DNA of 64,000 nt from the NCBI GenBank assembly GCA_963850345.1, contig CAWKKW010000002.1, forward strand, positions 310,001 through 374,000, written 5' to 3'. Shown here one piece after another: positions 36,814-46,289 of this stretch. The notes below the pieces were generated by a model. That model had not been told where the DNA came from, searched no databases, and worked only from the letters and a program-made list of their open reading frames with translations. Position 1 is the first letter of the stretch. Each line of letters starts with the position of its first letter. The DNA comes from CAWKKW01 sp963850345 (GTDB taxonomy: Bacteria > Acidobacteriota > Terriglobia > Terriglobales > Acidobacteriaceae). Made by a program: the position numbers and the translations under genes.

Positions 36814-37176
36814 CAGGGAATTGGCCTGAAGGTCTCACAGGTGGGCGGGTGAGAGACTGATGCTCGAACAATCGATGTGGATGGGAGTGGATGCAAGCCA
36901 GATCCCCACCATCCGAACCAATCGGTTAAGGGCCGTTATACAGTTGTTTACAACCACCCATCAAGGTAGCGTGAAGGTCGCCGAGGGCGTGCTGGCGACC
37001 TGCGGGAAGGTGCGGCCGACGCTGTTCGAATATCGGAAGGGAAGTAATGAGACCGGCTGTTGCCTAGGGAGCCTGGTTGGTTACCTCATTGATTCGTTGT
37101 GATTAAGTTGACAGGAAAACGAAGTCAGCTCATCTTGGGTGGCAACCGATGTCAACTTTACACTCAAGGGAGCCCC
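36814..37176. other. Intergenic region
   Basis: No supported gene. An 80-codon open frame at 36860-37102 lacks a domain and a ribosome site. A weak TCTCAC/GTGAGA hairpin lies at about 36833-36855, just after the anti-sigma gene. Confidence 0.45.
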
Positions 37177-37791
37177 ATGAACCGCAGGCTGATTGCACTC
37201 TGCACCTGTCTGCTGGCCTCTCTCAGCTGGGGCCAATCTCCTCCCACCCAGACCGACGTACCTGATTTCAGCCCGGAACAGAAGATCCGGGCGATCTACG
37301 ACAACATGACCTATTCGAGCAAGCCCAAAGTGGAATTCACGGTCAGCAACTTTGAGACCGAGTCCTTTTCCGACTTTCTTAAGGAAAACTGGGCCACGAA
37401 AATCTCGCTGGTGCAGGCGCCCAATGAGCAATTGAACTTCGGAATCAACATCAAACAGCGGCAGTTCAACGGCAAGGAGACTTCGACCACCGTCACGTAC
37501 CTGCCGCGGTGGAGTCCTTCGGCGTTCAATGATTATCCGATCGCCAATCAGATCCGCAACGTCAGTGTCGGCGACTATCTGCGTAAGTGGTATCCCAACC
37601 TGGCGCTGGCTGCCAATACCGTGGTGACTTACTCGGTAAGGGTGCAGGATGCCACGCACCTGCAGACTTACAACGCCGCCTGTCTGATCACTTTGCCCAA
37701 CAACTATCGCCCGCTCGACCCGGTGGTCAACATACCGGAGGTCGTAGACGAAGCCGTGCGCTGCAATGAGAGAGGATGTGACAAGAAATGA
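37177..37791 (+). CDS. Secreted protein of unknown function
   Basis: A 204-residue protein with a signal peptide (MNRRLIALCTCLLASLSWGQ) and AGGGAG four bases before the ATG at 37177. I do not recognise the family. It has no transmembrane helix after the signal, alternating beta-like stretches and a C-terminal pair of Cys (AVRCNERGCDKK), plus an earlier Cys in AACLITLPNNY. Probably a periplasmic or surface protein. It is not linked to its neighbours by spacing. Confidence 0.75.
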   Translation: MNRRLIALCTCLLASLSWGQSPPTQTDVPDFSPEQKIRAIYDNMTYSSKPKVEFTVSNFETESFSDFLKENWATKISLVQAPNEQLNFGINIKQRQFNGKETSTTVTYLPRWSPSAFNDYPIANQIRNVSVGDYLRKWYPNLALAANTVVTYSVRVQDATHLQTYNAACLITLPNNYRPLDPVVNIPEVVDEAVRCNERGCDKK

Positions 37792-37970
37792 AGCCGCTCA
37801 TCCACAGGGACTCTGTGAGGACGTCCGATAACAGATATTCTGTTAACAAACTCTGACCTGCAAAGCGAAACATCATCGAAGGGATCCTAAGGGGTCAATA
37901 GGCAGACATAGCTTCCCCACCAACAGCCTATCGAACATGAGTTGTGGCGGCCTTCACTGGCTACGTACAG

Positions 37971-38456
37971 TTACATCTTGTAGCGGCCTAAGTCCTCGTC
38001 GTTTAAGTTCTCGAGCCACCGCCGCAGCTCTTCTGCAGAGCCGGAATCGCCGGCATTCGGCCCCAGCTTGGCTGCACGCAACACCTCTTCGCTGACGAAG
38101 ATAGGACAATCGGAGCGAAGCGCCAAAGCCAGTGCATCGGACGGACGCGCATCCAGGCTAATGCTCTCGCCATCCTGCTCCATCCAGATCACTGCGTAAA
38201 ACGTGTCGTCTCTAAGCTCTGTAACTACAATGCGCTCCACGTGAGCATTCAAGCCGCGCACGAGGTTTTTTAGGAGATCGTGAGTCATGGGACGCGGAGG
38301 AGTTGCCTTCTCGATCTCAAGCGCAATGGCATTGGCCTCGTAAAGTCCGAGCCAGATCGGGAGGACCGCATCACCGTGGATGTCTTTCAGGATCACGATC
38401 GGCATGTTGGTCGAAGGATCCACCATCAGTCCTCGGATTTTCATTTCGACTTCCAT
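37971..38456 (-). CDS. Bifunctional nuclease-domain protein (DUF151/BFN)
   Basis: A 161-residue protein with the DUF151 domain: KIRGLMVDPSTNMPIVILKD, LPIWLGLYEANAIALEIE, RPMTHDLLKNLV and ISLDARPSDALALALR. Plant relatives have DNase/RNase activity; the bacterial role is unknown. It is the next gene after miaB on the same strand with a 10-bp gap, so probably co-transcribed. Confidence 0.9.
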   Translation of the reverse strand: MEVEMKIRGLMVDPSTNMPIVILKDIHGDAVLPIWLGLYEANAIALEIEKATPPRPMTHDLLKNLVRGLNAHVERIVVTELRDDTFYAVIWMEQDGESISLDARPSDALALALRSDCPIFVSEEVLRAAKLGPNAGDSGSAEELRRWLENLNDEDLGRYKM

Positions 38457-38466
38457 AGAACCTCCT

Positions 38467-39801
38467 TCAGGCCGTTGCCGAAACCACTGCTTCGCCGACC
38501 AGGCTGTTCGGAAAGGTGTGGGTCACCTTCACCGTCATATAGCTACCTGTTGCCGGCAAGATGGGCTGATGAACCGCGAAGTTGAGCGTCTTGTTCTGCG
38601 AAGTACGTCCGATAACCTGTGCCCGTACCGCGTTATGTCCTTCAACCATCACTTCCACGACTTCCCCTAAGTGCCTCGTGTACGACAACCTCTGAAGCTC
38701 TCGCTGCCGGTCAAGTAACGACTGCAGCCTGGTTGACTTCTCCGCGTCCGGGATTGAGTCGGGCATTGAAATGGCCGGTGTATTGGGTCGCGGCGAATAC
38801 TTGAAGGCGAATACGCCGTCATAGCCGACGGTGTGCAGCAGGTCCATGGTCTCAATAAAGTCGGCGGGTGTCTCGCCTGGAAATCCGACAATGATATCGG
38901 TAGTCATGCTGATCGAGCGTTTCGCTCCCTTGATCCATTCGATGCGTTCCAGGTACTGGTCGCGCGTGTACTCCCGCTGCATCAGTTGAAGTACGCGCGA
39001 TGAGCCGCTCTGGATCGGCAGATGGACGTGATCGCAGAGGCTCGGCACGGCGTCAATCGCGTCGACGATGTCGCGTGTGAAATCACGCGGATGCGAGGTG
39101 GTAAATCGCACGCGCCGGATGCCCGGGATTTCGCCGACGGCCGCGAGCAATTCGGCAAACGTCTTCTTCCCTTCTGTATCGCGGTACGAATTTACATTTT
39201 GACCAAGTAGCTGTATCTCCGTATAGCCCGCATCGGCCATGCGACGCGCCTCCGCGAGAACGGACGACGAGGTGCGGCTGCGTTCTTTGCCGCGGGTATA
39301 CGGCACGATGCAATACGCGCAAAACTTGTCGCAGCCTTCGATGATGGTGATGTACCCGCGATGGGGGTTGGTGCGTGCGGTGAATTCAGTCTCGAACGTC
39401 TCTTCGGTTTGCCGATCGTCGAGGCCGGTGATGCGTTTCTCGCCCGCCTCAAGACGCTCCAGCATCTCGGGAAGTTTTCGATACGAAGCCGAGCCCGACA
39501 CGATCGAGACAAACGGCGCGCGTTCAAAAATCTTCTCGCCTTCCTGCTGAGCAACGCACCCCAGTACGGCGAAACGCTTCCCTTCGCCTTGAAGACGCTT
39601 GTATTCGTCTAGGCGATGAAACACTTTCTGTTCTGCGCGATCGCGGATGGAGCAGGTGTTGTAGAGGATCAGGCCAGCGTCTTCTTCGTTCTGTACCTGC
39701 TGGTAGCCCTGGTGCTCGAGTGTGCCAATCACTTTTTCAGAGTCATGCACATTCATCTGGCATCCGAAGGTTTCCAGGTAAAACGTCTTGTCCGGCGCCA
39801 T
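38467..39801 (-). CDS. miaB: tRNA-2-methylthio-N6-dimethylallyladenosine synthase
   Basis: A 444-residue radical-SAM methylthiotransferase that adds the 2-methylthio group to i6A37 of tRNA. It has an N-terminal UPF0004 domain with three Fe-S cysteines (Cys14, Cys50, Cys82), the radical-SAM motif CxxxCxxC (Cys157, Cys161, Cys164; GCDKFCAYCIVPYTRG) and a C-terminal TRAM domain (VMVEGHN, GRTSQNKTLNF). The ATG at 39801 has AAGGGAA upstream and gives the usual length; the open frame extends to 40032. Confidence 0.95.
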   Translation of the reverse strand: MAPDKTFYLETFGCQMNVHDSEKVIGTLEHQGYQQVQNEEDAGLILYNTCSIRDRAEQKVFHRLDEYKRLQGEGKRFAVLGCVAQQEGEKIFERAPFVSIVSGSASYRKLPEMLERLEAGEKRITGLDDRQTEETFETEFTARTNPHRGYITIIEGCDKFCAYCIVPYTRGKERSRTSSSVLAEARRMADAGYTEIQLLGQNVNSYRDTEGKKTFAELLAAVGEIPGIRRVRFTTSHPRDFTRDIVDAIDAVPSLCDHVHLPIQSGSSRVLQLMQREYTRDQYLERIEWIKGAKRSISMTTDIIVGFPGETPADFIETMDLLHTVGYDGVFAFKYSPRPNTPAISMPDSIPDAEKSTRLQSLLDRQRELQRLSYTRHLGEVVEVMVEGHNAVRAQVIGRTSQNKTLNFAVHQPILPATGSYMTVKVTHTFPNSLVGEAVVSATA

Positions 39802-39956
39802 AGTTCCCTTAGTGTACCGCAGCGCGCTCCCGGCGATGCGCGTCGTCGCGGAGACGGGAAACCTTCGGACGGGGCTTGATTCCCTGCTCCGTTTACCCCA
39901 TTTCGCTGTTTTGTTGTGCGGAACGCAATTACTCTGGAAATTCAGGAGAGTGAAAA

Positions 39957-40940
39957 TTGAGCCTGCAACTACCCTCGATTGAAGCCTTGGAAGATGCCGC
40001 TCGGATCGTGTACGAGACCATGCCGCCGACACCGCAACATCGTTGGCCTCTGCTCGAGGAGCGGACAGGCGCGGAGATCTGGGTCAAGCACGAGAACCAC
40101 ACGCAGCTTGGCGCGTTCAAGATTCGCGGCGCACTCGTATATATGGATTGGTTGAAGGATGCGCATCCTGAGACACAGGCTGTGGTCTGCGCGACCCGGG
40201 GCAACTTCGGCCAGGCGGTCGCCTTTGCGGCACGGCAGGCAGGGCTGGGAAGTACGATTGTGGTGCCGTTCGGCAACAGCCGGGAAAAGAATCGGGCCAT
40301 GCGCGCACTGGGCGCACAGCTTATCGAGCACGGTTACGAATTCCAAACCGCCAGCGAATATGCAGCGCAACTCGCAGAAGAACGAGGCCTGCACAGGGTC
40401 CCTTCGTTTCACGAGCTGCTCGTGCGCGGCACCGGCACGTATGCATTGGAGATGTTGAGAGGCGTTTCGGAACTCGACACTGTGTACGTACCGGTGGGCA
40501 TGGGTTCGTCAATTTGCGGAATGATTGCGGCGCGCAATGCGCTTGGCCTGTCGACCCGAATCGTCGGCGTGGTTTCGTCGGCGGCGCCTGCGTATGCGAT
40601 TTCGTTTCTTCAACGAAAGGCGGTTGCGCATGCAGTAGAGACGCAACTGGCAGACGGGCTCGCGTGCCGCACACCTGACCCGCAAGCGGTCGAGTGGATG
40701 GTAGATGGTGTCGAGCGCATGGTGATGGTCAGCGATGATGACGTCGCCGCGGCGATGCTCGCGCTTTACCAGGACACGCATAACCTGGCGGAAGGCGCGG
40801 GCGCCGCTGCATTTGCAGCGTTGTTGCAGGAGCAGGAGTCCATGCGCGGCAAGCGTGTTGGCATTGTATTGACTGGCGGCAATGTGGATGCAGACGTGTT
40901 CGCAAAGGTGCTGCATGCGCCGGGACTCGTCACCGTATGA
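39957..40940 (+). CDS. Threonine dehydratase-like PLP enzyme (fold type II)
   Basis: A 327-residue pyridoxal-phosphate enzyme of the threonine/serine dehydratase family. The PLP lysine is Lys55 in AFKIRGA. The phosphate/carboxylate loop is ATRGNFGQAV where IlvA has SSGNHAQ, and the C-terminal GGNVD matches SGGN. It lacks the C-terminal ACT regulatory domain of biosynthetic IlvA, so it is a catabolic-type or racemase-like variant. It begins with TTG after GGAG with an 8-base gap. It overlaps the thioesterase gene by 4 bp. Confidence 0.88.
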   Translation: MSLQLPSIEALEDAARIVYETMPPTPQHRWPLLEERTGAEIWVKHENHTQLGAFKIRGALVYMDWLKDAHPETQAVVCATRGNFGQAVAFAARQAGLGSTIVVPFGNSREKNRAMRALGAQLIEHGYEFQTASEYAAQLAEERGLHRVPSFHELLVRGTGTYALEMLRGVSELDTVYVPVGMGSSICGMIAARNALGLSTRIVGVVSSAAPAYAISFLQRKAVAHAVETQLADGLACRTPDPQAVEWMVDGVERMVMVSDDDVAAAMLALYQDTHNLAEGAGAAAFAALLQEQESMRGKRVGIVLTGGNVDADVFAKVLHAPGLVTV

Positions 40941-41386
40941 CGCTGGTGGCCGAGAGCAAGCTGACGCCGTTGTCGCACGGCGCACAGAATCACTGCTTCG
41001 GGTGCGGACAGGCGAATCGAACCGGACTGCGGCTGAAGTTTTTCGTCGACGAAGACCAGCGCGTGGTTTGCAGCTTTAAGTTGCCGCGCAGGTTTGAGGG
41101 GCCACCAGGATATGCGCATGGCGGCGTGATTGCGACGTTGCTGGATGAAGCGATGAGCAAGGCAAATCGGCAGCGTGGCATTGTGGCGATGACGCGCCAG
41201 ATGCAGGTGGACTACCTGCGCCCGGTACCGCTGAACACCGCGCTGTCGCTGCATGGAAGCAGTATCGGGGGCGAGGGCAGGAAGCATCATTGCGAAGCTG
41301 AAATTCGGGATAAGAACGGCACGATTCTGGCGAAGAGCAGCGGGCTCTTCGTGCAGGTGGATGCGTCAAAACTCGCCCGAAAGTGA
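40937..41386 (+). CDS. PaaI-type hotdog thioesterase
   Basis: A 149-residue hotdog-fold acyl-CoA thioesterase. Key region: CFGCGQANRTGLRLKFFVD near the N-terminus and GYAHGGVIATLLDEAMS (HGG motif with the acidic residue) at about 58-74. The substrate is probably a short or aryl acyl-CoA. It is translationally coupled to the dehydratase-like gene. Confidence 0.88.
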   Translation: MTLVAESKLTPLSHGAQNHCFGCGQANRTGLRLKFFVDEDQRVVCSFKLPRRFEGPPGYAHGGVIATLLDEAMSKANRQRGIVAMTRQMQVDYLRPVPLNTALSLHGSSIGGEGRKHHCEAEIRDKNGTILAKSSGLFVQVDASKLARK

Positions 41387-41526
41387 CCGTTTGCATGCTC
41401 GAAATGGCGAATTTTGGCGTCGTAAAAAGAGGCCATTCCAGCTAACAATGCGCAGCCTTGCAGTTCGAGCACGAACACGGTTCGATGACACGGAGCAAAC
41501 CACAATTCTGACGGAAGGTTGACCGG

Positions 41527-41979
41527 TTGGGTGTTGTTGCTCGCGGAAATCTTATGCCTGGCGCCCTAACTCCTATCAGCAAGTGGCAAATCAGTCCTTC
41601 TGAAGCGAGTCGAACCATGGGAACACCTCCTGGTGTTGTCATCACCGGGGCCTCTGCCGACCTCGGTCGAGCCATAGCGCACGCTTACGCGAAGCGCGGC
41701 GCAAAGGTCGCTTTGCTCGCGCGTAATCCAGAGGCTTTGCATGCAGCCCAGCAGGAGTGTGAAGCGCTGGGTGGTAAAGCGATTGCGATCCCTACAGACG
41801 TGGCATGGAAGTTGTGCGCAGATGGCGCGCTTGCCGGGTATAACGTCGTTCGGCAGGTGGTTTCGTTTGGCAAGCTGTGCTCGTGGTGTACGGGAACTGC
41901 GTTCGCGACCGGGGTCATGCTCTTTGCCGGCCGCGAGGTCCTGGGTCAAGAAGCGCGGCGACTATGCCGTCTCGGCTGA
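41527..41979 (+). pseudogene. Chimeric remnant: SDR N-terminus joined to an unrelated membrane-like segment
   Basis: The open frame begins with a clear short-chain dehydrogenase start (GVVITGASADLGRAIAHAYAKRGAKVALLARNPEAL, ...AIPTDVA), which stops near 41805, after the first third of an SDR. It runs in frame into a segment with AGYNVVRQVVSFGKLCSWCTGTAFATGVMLFAG, which is no SDR sequence. The CSWC pair and hydrophobicity recall the end of a VKOR-like or similar thiol membrane protein; this is tentative. The usual SDR YxxxK is missing, so it cannot be a working SDR. A deletion joining two genes is the simplest explanation. Confidence 0.65.
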
Positions 41980-42003
41980 GATCAAGCTCGTTGGTTGAAG
42001 GCT

Positions 42004-44673
42004 TCACTCGGCGCGGAGGGATGCGACCGGGTCGAGGTTTGCGGCTTTGACTGCAGGGATCAAGCTGGCCATGAGAGTTACGACGGCGAGCAACATGGCT
42101 GCGCCAGCCAGCGTTGCCGGATCCCAAGGCTTAAGCCCGAAGAGCATTGTGCTAGCCTGCCGCCCTGCGAAGAGCGCCATGAGGGTTCCTCCGCAGAGAC
42201 CCAGCAGCAGCATTTTGATCGCGTCGCCAAGCAACCCACCAATCACCTGCGCGCGGCTGGCTCCGAGAGCGAGCCGAATCCCAATCTCGCTTCTCCTCTG
42301 CGAGAGAAAATAGGACAGCATGCCATACAAGCCGACCACGACGAGCAATGCGGCAAGAATGCCAAAGAATCCCGACACCATCGCCATCATGCGATCGCCT
42401 ACGAGATTGTCGCGGATTCCCTGTTTGAAGTTGTAGAACTGCATCATGGTTCCCGGATGCTTCTCGTCAAACATGTGCCGCACCGCCTGTTCGGTACCCG
42501 CGCCGTCGCGAGACGCAAACATCATCGCGATACCCGGGCCCTGCGCGGTGACTGGGAATTGGTCTATCGGGGCGAAGGCCATGGGTGGAGTTTCTTCGCG
42601 AAGATCGCCGTACTTGGTGTCTGGGATGGTCCCGATGATCTCGTAGGTCCGCTCTGGATACTGCGGCTCAGGCCGGACGAGGACCTGCTGCCCGAGGGGC
42701 GACCCCACGACATACTTGCGCTGAAAGGCCTGATTGACAATCACCACCAGCGGCGCATCGCCGGTATCACGCTCGGTGAAGTTGCGCCCGGTGAGCAGAG
42801 GGATACTAAGGGTGGCAAAGTAGCTCGGACTTACATAAGTGAACTTACTCGAACCATCGAGCGCTCCGACCTGCACCTGGTGGCTCCAACTGCTGCCGCT
42901 CAAGGGAACGGTCGTGGTGCCCGCGGCATTGGATATGCCGGGAGTCGAGCGCACGTCCTCGACCAGTTGACGCTTGTAGGAGGCAAGGTTCTCCGGCTTG
43001 ATCTTCTGTTGCGGGAAGTTGAAATATCCTATGCTGATTCCGCTCTCGCGCATGCCCGGATTCACGGTCATCAGATTTCGATAGCTACGCACAAAGAGCA
43101 GCGCGCCGACCAGCAGCACCATGGAGACAGCGATTTGGGCGATTACCATGGCGCGCTGAACTGAGGATCGTTCGCGGTTGCCGGCGAATCCGCGCTCGCC
43201 CGATCGGATCGCAGAGATGGGTTCGGTCTGGGTGCTGCGCAGCGCGGGCAGTGTGCCAAAGAGCACACAGGTAGCGCATGCTACCGCGGCGGCAAATAAA
43301 ATGACGCGCCAGTCCGCCACAATGGTGAGATGAACCGCCTCCTGGCTGGTGTTCATCGTGCTCACCAGTGCGCGGCTCAGGGGCTGCGCGAGTGCAACGC
43401 CGAGGCTCGCTCCGAAGGCTGCGAGTAGCGCGCTCTCAAGCAGGATCTGCCGCAACACTCTTCCTCGTGAGGCACCCAGCGCCATCTGTATGGCAACCTC
43501 GCGACGCTTTACGCTGGCCCTGGCCAGCATGAGGTTGGCCAGGTTGGCGCACGCAATCAGCAGCACGAGTCCGGTAATGCCAAGCAACAGTTCGAGTGAC
43601 GAGTTGTATTCCTTGCGAAGATAGCTCACGCCGGCTCCCGCAGGATAAGCGGCTAGCCGGAAGGCTCGGAACGTCTGCGCTGCAGCGGCACTGTATCCCG
43701 TGGGTGCAGTCTTCTCAAACAAGCGGGGACTGAGTGCAGCGACGTAGTCTGATGCAGTCTTGAGATTCCAACCGGGCTTTAATCTTCCCATCACGGAAAG
43801 AGCGAATACTTCAGGACGTGGATGAGGGGGCGTACACGCAGGGAACGCTACATCGAAGCGGTTGCCGACGACCATTCCGAAGAAAGAGGGCGGAGTAACT
43901 CCGAGCACCTGCACCGTTTTACCATCAATGACGAGGGTGGAGTAGGAGGTGATGGGCTGCGCGCCCATCTGTGCCTGCCAGAAGGGATAACTCACGACTA
44001 CCTTAGTTAACTCGCATCCTGCTTCATCCTGGGACTCGATCAAGCGGCCCTGAAACGGTGCGACCCCGAGCATGCTGAAGAAGTTTCCACTTACCTCAAG
44101 GCCATGGATTCGCCGTTCTTCGTTGAGCTGGCGCAGCATGACGTCGTTGCCTCGCCAAGCGAGGATTCCCGAGAAGGGGTCGTGGTGTTCTTTCACCTCT
44201 TGCCACATCGGCACGGTGAAGTTTGCGAACATGCCGTCGGAGATGCCAAAGCCCCGATTGCCGCCAACGATGCGGAGCTCGGCGAGTTCTTCGGGCTTGG
44301 ATATGGGCAGGCTGCGCAGACGCACCGCATCGAGTAGTTCGAAGATCGCGGTATTTGCTCCCACGCCCAAGGCCAGAGTACCGATGACGACGATGGAGAA
44401 GACGGGGCTCTTCACGAAGCCGCGCAACGCGGTTCGCACGTCGCGCCAGAGATTGTCGAGGCCCAGCGCCGCGTCCTCAGTGGCGACTCGTTCGCGGGTG
44501 GCTGTGGGGCTTCCAAAACGGAGCCGGGCTTCGCGCTGCGCCTGTTCGGGGCTCATTCCTCGGCCAATATTGTCGTCGATGCACATTTGCATGTGCTCCC
44601 GCAGTTCAGCCTCTATCTCGCGATCCATGCGCGAACGTCGGCCGAGCATCCAGATACGGCGGAGAAGTGCCAT
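42004..44673 (-). CDS. Duplicated MacB/FtsX-type permease (ADOP)
   Basis: An 889-residue permease. An N-terminal cytoplasmic segment (residues 1-75, EIEAELREHMQMCIDDNIGRGMSPEQAQREARLRFG) precedes two MacB periplasmic-core domains and two FtsX-like membrane domains (around 365-480 and 760-885; VLLIACANLANLMLARASVKRREVAIQMALGASRGRV and SEIGIRLALGASRAQV). It is the acidobacterial duplicated orphan permease type, which has no ATPase gene beside it. A PadR regulator lies eight bases upstream on the same strand. Confidence 0.9.
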   Translation of the reverse strand: MALLRRIWMLGRRSRMDREIEAELREHMQMCIDDNIGRGMSPEQAQREARLRFGSPTATRERVATEDAALGLDNLWRDVRTALRGFVKSPVFSIVVIGTLALGVGANTAIFELLDAVRLRSLPISKPEELAELRIVGGNRGFGISDGMFANFTVPMWQEVKEHHDPFSGILAWRGNDVMLRQLNEERRIHGLEVSGNFFSMLGVAPFQGRLIESQDEAGCELTKVVVSYPFWQAQMGAQPITSYSTLVIDGKTVQVLGVTPPSFFGMVVGNRFDVAFPACTPPHPRPEVFALSVMGRLKPGWNLKTASDYVAALSPRLFEKTAPTGYSAAAAQTFRAFRLAAYPAGAGVSYLRKEYNSSLELLLGITGLVLLIACANLANLMLARASVKRREVAIQMALGASRGRVLRQILLESALLAAFGASLGVALAQPLSRALVSTMNTSQEAVHLTIVADWRVILFAAAVACATCVLFGTLPALRSTQTEPISAIRSGERGFAGNRERSSVQRAMVIAQIAVSMVLLVGALLFVRSYRNLMTVNPGMRESGISIGYFNFPQQKIKPENLASYKRQLVEDVRSTPGISNAAGTTTVPLSGSSWSHQVQVGALDGSSKFTYVSPSYFATLSIPLLTGRNFTERDTGDAPLVVIVNQAFQRKYVVGSPLGQQVLVRPEPQYPERTYEIIGTIPDTKYGDLREETPPMAFAPIDQFPVTAQGPGIAMMFASRDGAGTEQAVRHMFDEKHPGTMMQFYNFKQGIRDNLVGDRMMAMVSGFFGILAALLVVVGLYGMLSYFLSQRRSEIGIRLALGASRAQVIGGLLGDAIKMLLLGLCGGTLMALFAGRQASTMLFGLKPWDPATLAGAAMLLAVVTLMASLIPAVKAANLDPVASLRAE

Positions 44674-44681
44674 GGTTCACC

Positions 44682-45008
44682 TCACGCGAATCGCAGAATT
44701 GCGTTGACGCCCTTCACGACCTCTTCCCAGTTCTTTTCGCGGCTGGCGAGTTGCTGCTTGCCGGCCCGCGTGAGCGCGTACCATTTCGCATTGCGCCCGT
44801 ACTCCGTAACCGCCCAGGTGGCGTGAACCCAGCCATTCTGTTCCATGCGGTGCAAAGCGGGATAGAGTGATCCCTCCTCCACGATGAGGCGTTCGTCGGA
44901 GACCCGACGAATGTGCATGACGATGCCATAACCGTGCATGGAATCCAATTGAGACAGGGTCTTGAGGATGAGGAGATCGAGCGCACCCTGCAGATCATTT
45001 TTGGCCAT
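44682..45008 (-). CDS. PadR-family transcriptional regulator
   Basis: A 108-residue winged-helix repressor of the PadR type: QGALDLLILKTLSQLDSMHGYGI at the N-terminus, SLYPALHRMEQNGWV as recognition helix and wing, and a C-terminal helix for dimerisation. It sits directly before the ADOP permease, a standard pairing in Acidobacteriota. GAGG precedes the ATG at 45008. Two CCCTAGA-N3-CAAGG repeats lie upstream. Confidence 0.9.
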   Translation of the reverse strand: MAKNDLQGALDLLILKTLSQLDSMHGYGIVMHIRRVSDERLIVEEGSLYPALHRMEQNGWVHATWAVTEYGRNAKWYALTRAGKQQLASREKNWEEVVKGVNAILRFA

Positions 45009-45020
45009 AACGTCCTCTAA

Positions 45021-45075
45021 CCCTAGACAGCAAGGTAAGTCGGAGAGTAGCGGTTGCTTGCCCTAGATGTCAAGG
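45021..45075. promoter_or_regulatory. Two direct repeats upstream of PadR
   Basis: CCCTAGA-CAG-CAAGG (45021-45035) and CCCTAGA-TGT-CAAGG (45061-45075), exactly 40 bp apart, identical in 12 of 15 positions. On the minus strand the distal copy contains TTGACA, a possible -35 box. They lie 13 and 53 bp upstream of the padR start and may be PadR sites in the 301-bp intergenic region (45009-45309), where I saw nothing else. Confidence 0.5.
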
Positions 45076-45309
45076 GGAGAATGGGAGATTGTTTGCGAGT
45101 AACTTCCGGGAAGAGTAATCAACGCTTAGAGGTAGGTTAGCTTGGGATCGATGTGCTGCATGAGTGTCTTGGATTGACATCGGTATGGGAGGCCCTCTTC
45201 CCCTCCCCAGTCCAACCTCAAGATCGATCGCTCAATAATGCGACCAAACGGAGACTCGCGCAATCTACCCTTTGTGGTCGCAGGTCGGCCAATCAAGAGG
45301 AGAAAGAAT

Positions 45310-46065
45310 ATGTCACAGAAATTAACGGGCAAGATTGCGGTCATCACCGGCGGCAGCAGCGGCATCGGACTTGCGACCGCCAAGCAGTTCGTCCAGGAGG
45401 GTGCGTATGTCTTCATTACCGGCCGCCGCCAGAGTGAGCTGGACACCGCAGTTAAAGAGATTGGCCAGAACGTGACCGGAATCCAGGGCGACGTTGCCAA
45501 GCTCGCAGACATCGACAAGATATACGCAGCCGTAAAGGAGCAAAAGGGAAAGGTCGACATCGTGTTCGCCAACGCCGGTATCGGCGAGTTTGCTCCTCTT
45601 GGCCAAATCACCGAAGAGCACTTCGATAAGCACTTTGCGATCAATGTGAAGGGGCTCTTGTTCACGGTACAGAAGGCGTTACCGCTACTGACGGAGGGCG
45701 GATCGGTGATCCTGAATGCATCGATCGTAGCCAGCAAAGGGTTCCCCGCGTTCTCGGTTTATAGCTCGACGAAGGCTGCCGTTCGTTCCTTCGCACGTAC
45801 CTGGTCGGTCGACTTGAAAGCGCAGAAGATTCGCGTGAATGTGGTGAGCCCGGGCGTCGTACCGACTCCTGCTTATAGCCTCTCGTTGGGCATGAGCGCC
45901 GAGCAGATCGATCAGTTTGTCGAGAGCTCGATCCCCAATATTCCACTCGGTCGTGCAGGTACGACGGATGAGATCGCGAAAGCGGTGCTTTTTCTCGCGT
46001 CGGATGACAGCGCCTATGTGACAGGCACCGAACTCTTTGTGGACGGCGGCCTAGCTCAGATCTAA
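45310..46065 (+). CDS. Short-chain dehydrogenase/reductase (classical SDR)
   Basis: A 251-residue SDR. The NAD(P)-binding motif is TGGSSGIG (13-20), the catalytic Tyr151 and Lys155 are in YSSTK, and NAG appears at 88-90. The GRR after beta-2 suggests NADP preference. A strong AGAGGAG before the ATG at 45310 fixes the start. The substrate is unknown. It is divergent from padR and probably independent of it. Confidence 0.9.
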   Translation: MSQKLTGKIAVITGGSSGIGLATAKQFVQEGAYVFITGRRQSELDTAVKEIGQNVTGIQGDVAKLADIDKIYAAVKEQKGKVDIVFANAGIGEFAPLGQITEEHFDKHFAINVKGLLFTVQKALPLLTEGGSVILNASIVASKGFPAFSVYSSTKAAVRSFARTWSVDLKAQKIRVNVVSPGVVPTPAYSLSLGMSAEQIDQFVESSIPNIPLGRAGTTDEIAKAVLFLASDDSAYVTGTELFVDGGLAQI

Positions 46066-46181
46066 TCCCAGTCCAAATCGCTGCGGCCGAGTTATAACCT
46101 TGAAGCACACTTAGTAAGAAATCGACCTCTACAGTTATCGCGCTTAACGGTGACCGCAGGAACTTATACTAGACAAGAGCT

Positions 46182-46211
46182 ATGGCCTATCAGCGAAATC
46201 TGATAGGCCAT
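46182..46211. terminator. Perfect 12-bp hairpin after SDR gene
   Basis: ATGGCCTATCAG and CTGATAGGCCAT flank a 6-base loop (CGAAAT) in the 224-bp gap between the SDR gene and the convergent YCII gene. It is long and perfect but has no T-run and lies 117 bp after the SDR stop, so it could be a terminator, an operator or a small repeat element. Confidence 0.5.
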
Positions 46212-46289
46212 GTTGCTGAAGATACCGGCACAGGGTTCGCCAAGTTCCCGGCCGGGCTGGCGATTCCTCCGGTTAGAACAGAACGCTAA

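Noticed and set aside
36860..37102. 80-codon open frame between anti-sigma and secreted protein genes
   Set aside because: No ribosome site, no recognisable domain.
41995..43164. Plus-strand open frame of 389 codons opposite the ADOP permease
   Set aside because: The minus strand is a full-length permease next to padR; the antisense frame is His/Arg-rich without domain.
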